A stretch of DNA of 64,000 nt from Druceiella hillmani (Eukaryota; Arthropoda; Insecta; Lepidoptera; Hepialidae). Position numbers and translations under genes: made by a program. A model generated the notes under the pieces. It was not told where the DNA came from and searched no databases. It saw nothing but the letters and a program-made list of their open reading frames with translations. The stretch is from the NCBI GenBank assembly GCA_039881145.1, contig JAYKKI010000038.1, positions 3,173,001-3,237,000 of the forward strand, written 5' to 3'. Of this stretch, positions 48,967-60,169 are shown piece after piece. Each line of letters starts with the position of its first letter. Position 1 is the stretch's first letter.

Positions 48967-51803
48967 TGGGATAAACGATACCATTGAGGTATCGATACTT
49001 TTATTCGATACAGTATCGGTCGTTAAGTATCGATACTTACTCGATTTCAATTGAAAAGTATCGATACTTACTCGATTTCAATTGAAAAGTATCGATACTT
49101 ACTCGTATCGAATTGTTTTTGGAAAGTTGAGTAAAATCCGTAACAAGTATTGGTATTTTTTATTAATAAGTACAAAATATTAGAATTTATGAAAAAAAAT
49201 CTGTTTTTGAAGTGTTTCCCAAAAATAATAATTTTTCTAAATGTTTGCCTGTTAGACGATTTGTGGAAGCAGTGATTGTTGCGCGCTTATTTATATAGCT
49301 CTGGGAATACAGGCTTTAAATCCTCCCATTCCTCTAACGGGTTGCCTTTTAATACGCAAACAGGATTAGCCAAATAAATTGACACTACATCGGCTTTTGA
49401 GGAAGCACGCCTTCATTTTTGGCCAACTGCGAGTTCTTCGTGATGTGACCAAAAATCAAAATCTTTACTGGTGGTTTCTTCTTCGGACCCACTGGTTGAC
49501 ATTGTCATATAGTCTTTAAATATATTTTTTAATTTTTGTATGGCCTTCCCACATGCATTTGCGTCTTGAAAATGAAGATTTTTAAACCGTGGGTCTAAAA
49601 TTGTCGCAAACGCTGCAAGTGTATTAAATTCAATGAGACCAAATCTTTTTTTACATTTAGAATAGTTTTGTTTGCAACTGAGTGACACATTCTATTGATA
49701 CCGAAAACTTCGTTAGCTGCGATGTGAGACAATTACTCATGGGTATGATTTTAGATAACGTAACGTAATTCTGACCTAATGATTATCTTGTAACAAATTC
49801 GAAAGGTTGTAACAACGGTATTAACTATTTCAATTTCCTGTCCAGTTACCAATTCAGGACTGTCTGGAGCATCGAGTAATAGTTGTACAGCAATTTTGGA
49901 CATATCTAAAAATCTATCAAGCATATAATAAAGTGAATTCCATCGCGTTTTAACGTCAAGAATAATTTTTTTAGTACATCCCTCAGAAACTCCACTATCA
50001 ATCTGGATTTTTCTTAGTTTGTCTGATTGTATAACACTGTTTTTAATCCATTTAAAAATATCTAACTTTATTGATAATACTACAGTTTTAATTGAAGTTG
50101 AAGTATTTTTTAATGATGAATCTATTATTAAATTTATTGTGTGTGCAAAACACGGCAAATGTTTTGCATCACCAAGAGTTTTTTTTTATCGCGGCAACCA
50201 TATTAGCACCATTGTCTGTAACTGCGCAAGTTACTTTAGACAGTGGTATATCAAAAACTTTAAGAATATCGCCAAATACATGAGATATGTACTGTGCTGT
50301 ATGGTTTGATTGGAGTTCCCTGCTGGCAATATTCGAACTGGTAAGGGCTGTTTTCTCTAAAAAATGTACTGTAACTTCCAAAAAACTCTTCTCATTCATG
50401 TTTCCCGTCCATATATCAAGAGTCATACATAGCTCAGTTGCATTAGATATTCTTGAAACATACTCCATCTTCACAATGTCGTATTTGTCACAGAGCAACT
50501 TTTTGAAGTGAGTTGACGAAGGTACATTGTAATAAGGGGCCAATTCCTTCATTAATTTTAAAAAACCTTCTCCTTCAATAACATTGAACGGTCGCATATC
50601 CTTGCATATAAAATACAAAATGCACATATTTATATTATTATATTTCATGCCACCCTCTGAAACAAAACAAATTTTGTACATGTAGGTAATTAAAATTAAT
50701 CATCCAGGTTTTATGTTTTTTTTTATAAGTAGTTACTTACTTTTTTGTAAAGCAATTTTTTCGAACATATATTTTAATGTATTACCGCCACGCATAAGTT
50801 GCAGATCAGCGTCAGACTGTGTATTGTTATTAGACTTTGTGGATGTCGATGTCGAGGCTTCAGGGGAAACCGGAACTATTTCTTTTTAACTTCTGCGATA
50901 TTATCAATTTCCTTTTTCTTTCTCCTAAAAATAATTGAAATAGACTTATATGTCTTTATAACATCAGCGCTAATATTTACTTTTACTTTGTTATTACAAG
51001 ACGATAAAATACAAATTAGTTGAAGGTAAATGCCATTATTTATACTTAATTTATCGATACCAGCCAATACTTTTAGTATGGTTAAGCATACCAAACGTTA
51101 AATCGATATCGGATATCGATAAAGTAACGTATCACACAACACTACTCATAATTTTATTAACAGCGGCACAAAAAGGTTACCTGATAATTTATAGATAAAT
51201 ATAAATGTCGTATGTACTTATATTGAAACCTTGTCGTTATCATTAACGGGTGCAATATAATCAGAGTGGCTTTTTAAATGCTTATGCAAATTAGAAGTAT
51301 TGCCACAATACCGCACGGTTTTAAAGCATTTTTTGCAGCTTGCGGTTTTCTCGTATTTCTTTGTAAAATATTGCCACACATTCGACTTTGGAGACCCCAT
51401 TTCCAAGCACTCATAACAATTAAAATGCTTTAAACACAAAACAAACACCGACTATTGTCAAAGTTTACGACTAACGAACATAGCTGGGACGCGGAACGAA
51501 CGAAAACAATGTCCATGACAACAAAAATGGCGGGCGGGGGGGCGACTAAAGGCATAGATAAACAAGCTTGCCAACTACACAAAACTAAGCTAGGATGCGT
51601 TCAAAAATTAAATTTACGATATGCAATATTTTTCATCAACGTTAAAATAAAATAGTGACATTGTGATTGGCATACTGACATGAGTACTGTTAACCGATAC
51701 CTACTCGATACTTAGTTTCAAAGTATCGATTCAAAAAGTACTTGGTATCGGAAGGAAAGTATCGAGTAAGTACTTGTATTTACTAGTATCGTTTCATCCC
51801 TAT
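48967..51803 (-). mobile_element. ZBED-type hAT element inserted in repeat R with 8-bp duplication
   Basis: CCCTCCAT is present at both flanks (48959-48966 and 51804-51811), the 8-bp target duplication typical of hAT. Ends: TGGGATAAACGATAC at the left and TAGGGATGAAACGATAC read from the right, an imperfect inverted pair. Both subterminal regions are packed with GTATCGATAC palindromes. The left one includes a 31-bp unit (TCGATTTCAATTGAAAAGTA then TCGATACTTAC) repeated twice and a bit (about 49038-49105). The element is 2,837 bp. Confidence 0.92.
49300..51448 (-). pseudogene. ZBED-like hAT transposase, broken
   Basis: Minus-strand pieces in order: 51218-51448 with the BED zinc finger VWQYFTKKYEK...CKKCFKTV...LHKHLKSH; 50169-50681 with RPFNVIEGEGFLKLMKELAP, CMTLDIWTGN (first Asp) and VTCAVTDNGANMVAAIKK (second Asp); 49751-50158 with MPCFAHTINLIIDSSL and DVKTRWNSLYYMLDRF; and 49413-49688 with ATILDPRFKNLHF. 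After that come KGNPLEEWEDLKPVFPELYK and the dimerisation tail NRLTGKHLEKLLFL in another frame, with the SVPSERLFS block apparently deleted. Several frame changes and stops. A non-coding gap (50690-51215) may be intron plus decay. Confidence 0.88.
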
Positions 51804-51880
51804 CCCTCCATCGATTTTTGGCTTCACCGCGACCGCGAAGTGATTTGTGCGTATGCGCCTTCTGGATTACTCTATATTCT

Positions 51881-52854
51881 AAGCTTTCGGGGCTTATCTA
51901 TGTTATTTAAATCAATGAAAGAAATAGAGAAAATTCTCGGTCTCTAAAATATTTTCGTAAATGTATATAATTTTTAACGGTGGTTAAAAATTATGTACAT
52001 TTATGAAAGTATTTTAGATATTCAACGTTTTAAAATTATTCGAATTATGATTTTAAACTTTTTTTATATTGTTCTTATTCTTTTATTCTATAGCGATTAT
52101 TCACTCCAGATAGATCTTTTGCCAACGTCAAATTTAGATTTATTGGTTAGGAAACACTGATTAGATCACATTCCGAATATTATCACTATTGTCGACAAGA
52201 AAAAAAACTAAAGAGCAAGACAAAAATCAAATAGTAGAGGTTTACCAAGCTAAAACAAATCAAGCGAATATGTAAACAAAAAAAAAATTATAGATAATTG
52301 TTATTTAGTTTTGGTGATTGTTTATGAATTAGCAGGTTTTTATTATTTGGATGGCGATTTTGTGAATTTGATTACATTATAAACGTTTTAAATTTCAGAA
52401 TAAAGTAAATGTTAACAACAATAAATAATAAGCTCAAATATCCTTCCAAAGTTTTGATATTAGAGGTATAAAATCAAATGTATTACAATCATTAATTTTT
52501 TTGTCGATATTTACTTAAAAATGTATTTTAATTGAAAATAGTTCTTTTTTTGCTCCATCCCTATGTTTTTATAAAGTTAATTTTATTAAGATCAAGATAT
52601 TAGGATAATGTATGAATAACAGCGATTACTGATGAAAAAATAATACGGCTATGACGCCGACATAACAATCAAAATCTTTATAGGTAATTCGAAGATAAAC
52701 TCACTATAGACAATAATTACGATTGGTGTCATAGCCTTATGTCGTTAACCCATAGATAATATACTAAACGTTAACCGTTTGTAAATATCGATTTTGTAGA
52801 TGTCAAAAAGATCGACAGTCTGCATAATAACAATCAAAGCGAATTTAACTGAAG
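51881..52854. promoter_or_regulatory. Upstream region of GOPC, with a 35-bp imperfect hairpin
   Basis: No gene. Arms 51944-51978 and 51983-52017 pair over 35 bp with 3 mismatches and a 4-base loop (core AATTTTTAAC-GGTG-GTTAAAAATT). The region must include the GOPC promoter, but I cannot place a start site. Confidence 0.5.
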
Positions 52855-55800
52855 ATGGCGACTACAGGGGTGGGTTTTCGATGGTTAGATATATTAGAGA
52901 AGGAATTTGATAAAGCATTTGTTGAACTAGACACGTCAATAGGTGAGTTGTATCGATCGCAGTTTTCAAAATATACTCTTACGTTACCAATATAAGAAGA
53001 TTGTAGAGTAGCTTGCTTGACGTTTTATCTGTCAAATGATTTGCATTTGTTTTTTTATATGAAATGACGTTTACAAAATATGAATATGGTAATGAGAATT
53101 TTGAATTTCTGACTTCGTAATCATGGTGATAAATATTGCTTACAAGTAGGCTATTCCATCGTTAGTTCACTGCCACTAACTTCTCGCGTTTGTTACCAGA
53201 AATTTTGGTATCATGAAAGTTAACTCACGAACCAAATATTACGATGATATAAATTTAGATAATTATGATTAAAAATAGGATTAACTTAAAGTGTAAATGG
53301 ATATTATGTGGGCACATTGATAGAAACGTTTTATACGTACCATTGCGCAAACAAACTTGAGAATAAATATGTTCCCAAGATTTATAGTAATTCAATTCTG
53401 AGAACCTGTATTGCAAATCTCAATTATTTGCCAGTAATTAGTTATATTTTGTACCGAAAAAGACACACTTCGCAAAAATGAAATACAGAATTCTAAACTT
53501 TATCAAATTAATTATTTTAGTTTTTCCTTTTGAGATAAGTATGCTTCTTAATTATTTTTACATAATACAATTTTAATCTCCATTGCTTTATGCCTTCAAA
53601 ATATATTATCAACATGATGACGACATAACAATCAGTAGGACGATTATCATTTATACAGGCATTATCATATTTGAAAATTTGAATCTTCGTTTACCGCAAG
53701 AAATTATATTTCTAGCAATATTATGGGTCTTATATGTACTTTTTCTGTAGGTATGATCAAAACTGAATAGTATTAACTCAACTTTCATGTATCTTTTGTA
53801 TCATTTAGAATATATTTCCATATAAATTTATTTATACAAATGCTTAGTTATTTGTATTAATTTCTTGATATACATTTGTATTATTTTCTGTGGATTTATT
53901 TCTTTGAAATATCTCTCAAAATAAATAAAGTTCATTCAATTAATATGTCTGGAAAATTATTTTTATTTTGCTCACCATTTTGTATTTATTCATTCTTCTC
54001 AATAAACGTCACTTTCAACTTCAGCATGTAGATGCTTTTTCAAATGTTCTTTAAATATTTATCTTTAAATTTTGTTTTTTTATTATCAAGTGACATTATG
54101 ATCATTTTATTCATTTAAGTTACACATGAGACTACAGTACTTTCTCCGGTCTTTTGTCACTTAGTAAAATAATACCCCAAAATTATGTAATAGAAGCTCA
54201 AAAATCATATCACATGTAGATTCTTAACTGGCTATTTCTGTTGTCAGGAAAATAAATGTTTAAGTGAGGACTTCATAACTAATCTACAAATGGAATATGT
54301 ACTAATATAATTGTCAAACAAAGAAATAAAATATCAAAATTCAAAGCATATTATTTTTTTAAGTGAGATTTTCATGAAATCAAGAAATTTCTTTTAGAAA
54401 TTTAAAGACTTTTCTTCTCCGTAAATTTTCCAGGTTAAAACGAATTGGCCATAGTATGTTTTGACTTGTCGTCATTATTTGCTCTTTATTAGAATCCATT
54501 TCTTTTAAATTCTGAATTTCTTTTTCAATTAATTTAAGATTTTCCCTTAATTCTATTATGACCATAAATGTTTACGGTGGTTCCGGACCAGGACTCTCAG
54601 AATCCCCAGCAGCATAATGCTATTGCATTGCAATGGATTTAGGTGTAAGTGCCTTATCATGCGATTCTGAAAGATCATTGTCATCTTTTTTGTTGACCTT
54701 GAAATTGATCGTAAAATGCTGTAATAATGAACAAAACAAAGTACATAGGATGTTTATATTATTTATGAAGATCTACTCATGTAGTAATGGGATGTTGTAC
54801 TGCCTACATTTCAAGAAAAGATTTCTTAAGCATTCAGTGCTCATCACCAATGATTGTGCAATCATCAACGATCTTAAAGCACCAGCATTGACAAAATTAC
54901 TTCCGGGATATAGTAGTCTTTGTGGTATACTGGAATTAAGCTTTTGCATGATGTCTATGTCAAGATATGGACCAAAAGAGGTTGGTTTGCATAGTGAACT
55001 TTATCTCTTATCTTCCTCTTGTACAAGAAAGCGTCAATCAGAATTTGCAATAACTACTTCCGCCAACAACAATCGCACTCCAATACACAAGCAAAATTAA
55101 ACTCCATGTATATGATTGACAATAGTTTAGATATTATCTTGATTGCCAAATCCTGCAAAAACAAGCTATACAAAAGGAGGTCATGTGTTTTCTTGACTAC
55201 AAAAAGATCTTCGATTGAGTAACTTAGACCAAACTCTGGCAAGAATTGACCAAAATGGGAGTACTACGACACTTGGTGAATCTCATAAAAATCTTGTACT
55301 ATAATAGCAAGGGCACAGTGTAAGTAGATGGAGAGAATATCAGAGGTATTCAAGTCTGAAAAGGGAGTATGCCAAGGATCCTATCTCCAATTCTCTTCAA
55401 TATCTATGGTGAATATATAATGGGGAAAGCCCTTGAATATTGGAAAAGTGGGATTAAAGTGGGAGGAAACCATATATCTTACTTTCATGCATGCATACTA
55501 ACATGCTCGGAATCTTATGTCGCAATGAGCAAAGATATGGAGAGATAGAAATATATATTGCGGAAGAACAAAATTAATCTTGTATAAATTTTGGAACACA
55601 TCATATTTTTTTACAGTTCTGAGACCTGGATTTTAAAAGTTGCAGAAGAAAAATGCATTGACGCCTTTAATATGTGTTGCTAGTGGTCTGCCCATTGGAC
55701 TAATGAGTCCATCATGAAAGGAATTGGCATCTTCTATAAGTTGTAGTCTATATGTCGGTCAGAGGACAACATATCACGGATGCTGTTTTCCCATCGGGTG

Positions 55801-56998
55801 CTTTGATACTTCAGAGTCATATTATCAGAAAAATGCTGACAACCTGAAACGAGGCATCCTGCTGGGAAGTGGTCGAAGGTTGGCAGATTACAAGCGACCA
55901 TCGAATAAATGACCATCCAAGAGGCTGTAAGAACTGTACCAAACAAATTACACCAGATGGCACCTATCATTTTGGGTTTTAATACGTAGTAATAGATTAA
56001 AGAAGATTTCTGTAGTGTGTGTACGTTTGTACCTGTAAGATCACACAGGCTTGGATGTTTGATATAGTGGACACTGCAGATGCAAGAAAGATTGTAAAAT
56101 ATATGTAGCTCTGAATTTATACAGGTCGGGGTATCCTATATACTATACATCTATTTATCATCAATTAATTTCTATATGCAACTGTCAAAGAATAAGTTGA
56201 AAAGCTAGTCATTTTACATATATATTTGGTTGCCTTGTCAAATGAATTGGTTAATTTCAAGTTAAAGTTTTAAGTTTTTTATTTATCATTTTTTTTTAAT
56301 TTTATTTATCATCAAAGGCATTTTTGTTTTCTGGTGGTTTTCGCAGTGATAAATGTTACTATAATGTTCACATAGCATGTTATGTTATTTAGTACTTACG
56401 TTTTCAATAAAAGTCCATTATTGCACTTTTCTTACTATATTCAAAGGTTAACGCCTCTATAGATTTAGTCGCGTTTGGATGCCTACCCCACCTCTCATAT
56501 AAGCTTGTAAAACAGTCTGTGGTCAATGCTCTATAATGGCATCTAAATGTCAATATTACAGGTCTATAACACTAAAGGTTTCAGGACTATAATTATTTTA
56601 AGATTTTCCTTTCTTTTTTTCTTTAATTTCTTTTCATAGACCTTGTCAACTTTCGAACAAACATTCTTCATTGCAGTACGTACCCATGAATCTACAATTC
56701 TTTATACACGACAGTAAACTAGTTTACCATATAAAATGGAATAGCATGAATAGAAAGGATTATAATAAATGACAGAACTCTCTAATTAACAGGTAGAATT
56801 GTTATTGAATTAATTAACAAGTGTTTTATGTGTTGAACATAGGTTTAACATAATTTTTTTACTATTTCAGGTGAGATAGATGTGGACGATGCAGAAATTG
56901 CCTACGCCGCTAGGCAGAAGATGGCGACACTCAGCTCTTGCTTCGCACAACTCTCCCATAAGGCCCAAACAATTTTCCAGAACAGTGCTAAAGTTGAG
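52855..56998 (+). CDS. Gopc: GOPC/PIST (Golgi-associated PDZ and coiled-coil protein), first two exons, partial
   Basis: Exon 1 is 52855-52942: [20 protein letters not shown] then [10 protein letters not shown], the conserved GOPC N-terminus ([19 protein letters not shown]). Exon 2 is 56871-56998: [20 protein letters not shown] then [20 protein letters not shown], matching the next family block, with [19 protein letters not shown] spacing. The junction is TCAATAG|GTGAGT and TTTCAG|GT, restoring Gly; exon 2 ends GTTGAG|GTATTT in phase 0. The ATG sits in GAAGATGGCG, a good start context. The coiled-coil and PDZ domains, which bind Golgi SNARE/Rab6/TC10 partners and C-terminal tails of channels and receptors, lie beyond the right edge. 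Intron 1 (3.9 kb) holds an RTE LINE remnant. Confidence 0.9.
52943..54639. other. GOPC intron 1, left part
   Basis: Intron sequence with no recognised element. A minus-strand open frame at 54380-54565 ([20 protein letters not shown]...) is coiled-coil-like but I cannot assign it. Confidence 0.4.
54640..55975 (+). pseudogene. RTE/BovB-like LINE remnant in GOPC intron 1
   Basis: Plus-strand fragments in the order of an RTE reverse transcriptase protein: CNNYRTIAL-like at about 55040; FLDYKKIFD, then [20 protein letters not shown] and [11 protein letters not shown] (about 55188-55320); a degenerate KGVCQGSY (about 55365); then [20 protein letters not shown] (about 55615-55675) and NESIMKGIG, the characteristic YGCExWTLKxxxxxRIDAFExWCW...NxSILKE region. 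The YADD region is missing or unreadable, and stops and indels are frequent. Same sense as GOPC. Open frame 54633-55100 partly overlaps but shows no intact domain. Confidence 0.75.
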
Positions 56999-56999
56999 G

Positions 57000-59887
57000 T
57001 ATTTAACAGAGTATTATAATAATTTTTTATTTTATTTTACTGTTACTATATTGCTTAGGAATAACTATTTCATTAGTATTAGTGCCTTTTTATGTTATAT
57101 GAAATAAGTATTCGCTATTATTTGAAGATGTTAGTGAGTCTATATTATTTATTTGTATTAAATATAGCAAATATTTATGTGAATTAAGTTGTATTCATTT
57201 TTGGTAAATTATTTTCATGGAATGAACTATAAAATTAGGGAAGGCAAGTTACTTATGCGGAATGCATAGTTTGACAATAGATCCATTGTCATAGGCTTTT
57301 ATATATTTATGTATTTTATGCCTAAAAATTGATAAAGTGCAAAAAAATTAAGAATTAATTTGAAATTACATAATTACAATACTTTCCAACAATGTCATAT
57401 AAGTTAAAATATGACTTATAACTTATGATTACCAACTGATCTAAAAATAAAATAATATGAATTTACAATATTAAAGACATTATTAAGTTGACATAGCTAC
57501 ATCTTTTGTATGTGTTAGTGTGTGAAAATATGTATGTATTTGTGTGGTAACCCGTATCTTGAATATAATTCATCATTCATTCTTCCGTATCTTGAATATA
57601 ATTGATCATTCAAATTCAGGTTTTCTAAAATCTAACTCAAAATTATTTATTAGAACCGAAATGAATAGTACGTTTGGACCTTAGGTGAACACTGAATACT
57701 TAGTGAACTGAGAGTTTAGGCCCTGGCAGAAAAACCTAACCAGCGAAACTGTTTGGTCAAACTTGGTGTTTATGTTCATATCTGAAAGTATTCCCCATGT
57801 TGTTACTATAAAGAGGTATTGTATACACGGTTCTTCAACGCAAGTTGAATCCTATGGTACTATCCGTGCAACAAGGTTTAAAGAAGTGATTTTTTTAGGT
57901 TTGATGATAATAAATACAGGAGTGATTTGTTATATTCGGGTCATTAATAACAGTATTGCGAAGAAAACCATTGCGACTGAACTTGATATTTAATTCACAC
58001 ACACACATGACAAAAAAATAATTGGATATTCATTTGCTTGGTAGGCAGTAAAGTATTTATCAGCAGCAAAATATTTATCCACACCTAAAAGCAGTGTTTA
58101 GTCAAAGATATTGTTTTCCAAAACTGGCCTCTGGTAAAGAGAATAGAGATAGGCGTTTTCCTAGTAATGCAAAAAAAATAAATCCATGATAAGATAACTT
58201 TGTCAGTTAATTTTAGATTGGATAACCCAATCTCGAAAAGTTTTGTACATGTTCGTTCAGTGTTTGACCAAATAGTGCTTTAGTATTCGATATTCTGTCA
58301 AAATATTAAACATAGCTGAATAGACTGAACACGAATAGTTGTCATTGTAATATTCGTTGCAACTCTATTATTTATGTTTTAATATTGAGAAGCAATTGTG
58401 GAACCACTTTATATTTGAAGCTATAAAAAGCTTGTCTCAGAATTCGTTCCTTTGTAGTGAATACACCTAAATATGAATGAATATGCATCACCTAAATATG
58501 AATAATATTTTTCTAATTTAGTAATTAATTCCAAAATATTGTTAGTTAATATAACTAGTTGTGTACCTACACATTTGAAAGTTTTATTTCTATGAAAAGA
58601 TAAAGGTTATTGTTACAAAAATTCAAAACATTGCTGCTTTCTAAAAAAACCTAAAGGGATAGTGCTTCAAGAGAATGCAATTAAAATACATACTTTAACA
58701 TTGCCTCAGTTAATCATTCCTTAATTTTCACTGATGATTCAATACCGTTGCTATGCGAAGCATAAATGACATATTTTTATAAACTTAAATTGTTAATAAG
58801 GAAGGACGTTGTTTTTTAAAATGTGCTTGATTTTATTTCATTTACATTTTTATTGTTTTTTCGTTAATTTTCACCTGGATCAATGTATGATTGATACAGA
58901 TCCCGATATTAATAGCAATAAGGATAAATACATGGGTGGAGTCAGAAGGAAGTTTTAGTGGTTTATGTCCTCCTGCAGAAATACCAAATAACAAGAGTAG
59001 AGTTTTAGTGGTTTATTCCTCAGATTAGATAATAGTTGCTATGTAAGCCATATACCCTTGAAGGCTGCATCGAGTGCTTTCCAATTTATGATTTTTCTTG
59101 GTTATATTAATATATGTGTTTATTAATGTATGTATATATTAATGTATGTCACACGGATTTTAGATTTTATTCTTTTTAATTTAAACTTTCATAAATTGGT
59201 TTCCTTATTTCAGTTTTGGCATAAATTAGAAACTGGAAATTATGTCAAATATTGAAATTGGGAAAATTCATGAAATCTCTACAAATCAGTGTTCTTAAAT
59301 ATCTCTTGGAGTGGTGTAGTTTAGATTGAAGTAAAATTTCAACTAATTAGAACCATTGTGGTTCTCATTTATATATGAAAAATGATTTTCATTGAATTGA
59401 TTTGCTTTTCAAAAATTATGGAAAGTGATTGTCTTATATTCTTTTCTGTTCTGTGTAATATACTGTCAAGTGAAACTATTTGATAAAACAACTGTTTGGC
59501 ATAGTGTCGAAAATGAAGAAAAAAACAAATTTACCATAAAATAATTTCTTAAACAAAAATCTGTCAAGATTCTGCTCTAGGCACTGTCATATTAGGAAAT
59601 AAAACTTCCAACTGTTATTTGTTGGCCATTAAAAAAATCTATTTGCTAAAAATAATATGGGCGTGTATAAGTATATTAAAGCCTTATGCAAGTAAATTAA
59701 TTCAGTTATTGTGTTTTCAAAGAACTCCGGTCTAGCCATAGTAAGGAAACATATTGTCTAAGCATTTTATACTTTGAATTTTCTGATGTTGTTAATAGTT
59801 CTTCCAAAAGTGATGAGCATCACTGTCGTTATCAAAACTGCTGCAAGCTACTAATACTACTATTTTTGGGTAACGTGGAGTCATCTC
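57000..59887. other. GOPC intron 2, left part; short local duplications only
   Basis: No gene. Direct duplications of a few tens of bp occur at about 57551-57617 (CGTATCTTGAATATAATT twice), 58467-58502 (ACCTAAATATGAAT twice) and 58960-59017 (GTTTTAGTGGTTTAT twice). Confidence 0.55.
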
Positions 59888-59955
59888 TTTTGTAATTCAA
59901 ATCCTGCGAAGCATTAGCAATGCTCTTAATACCTTGCAGGATTTGAATTACAAAA
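59888..59955. repeat. Perfect 20-bp inverted repeat with 28-base spacer
   Basis: TTTTGTAATTCAAATCCTGC (59888-59907) and its exact complement (59936-59955). The spacer also has a short internal inverted repeat (AGCATT...AATGCT). Confidence 0.9.
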
Positions 59956-60169
59956 CAGATGATGAATTTATAAATTTCTATGTCGAACTAAAGATATTGC
60001 CTGTAGAAAACGGTACTGTACATACTATGCATTGTTGGGGAGTATTCATTCCATTTCTAGAACACAAGAACTGAAAGGTTTGCAACACATTGTAAATGGT
60101 ATTGGTACTATCTCGTCTGTTACCATTCAATTTTGTTGCAAGTTCTGTTACTAATAAATGGATACTACT

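Larger units (their letters stand above)
48020..51880 (+). repeat. Repeat family R, copy 2, interrupted by a hAT element
   Basis: R sequence at 48020-48966 and 51804-51880, in the opposite orientation to copy 1. It is continuous once the 48967-51803 insertion is removed: the joined sequence runs GGTGCCCCCTCCAT and then CGATTTTTGGCTTCACC, matching the order in copies 1 and 3. Ends with GGATTACTCTATATTCTAAG, the inverse of the start of copies 1 and 3. Carries the THAP-like exon at 48046-48122. Confidence 0.85.

Noticed and set aside
49038..49105. Tandem 31-bp repeats that might suggest a CRISPR-like array
   Set aside because: Head-to-tail copies without spacers, inside a hAT end in a eukaryotic genome.
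54380..54565. Minus-strand coiled-coil-like open frame in GOPC intron 1
   Set aside because: No family recognised, no flanking splice evidence that I could support; left as unassigned sequence.
55734..55970. Open frames on both strands at the end of the 54.6-56 kb LINE
   Set aside because: The minus-strand frame is a shadow; the plus-strand one is only the decayed C-terminal tail of the RTE protein and is included in that entry.
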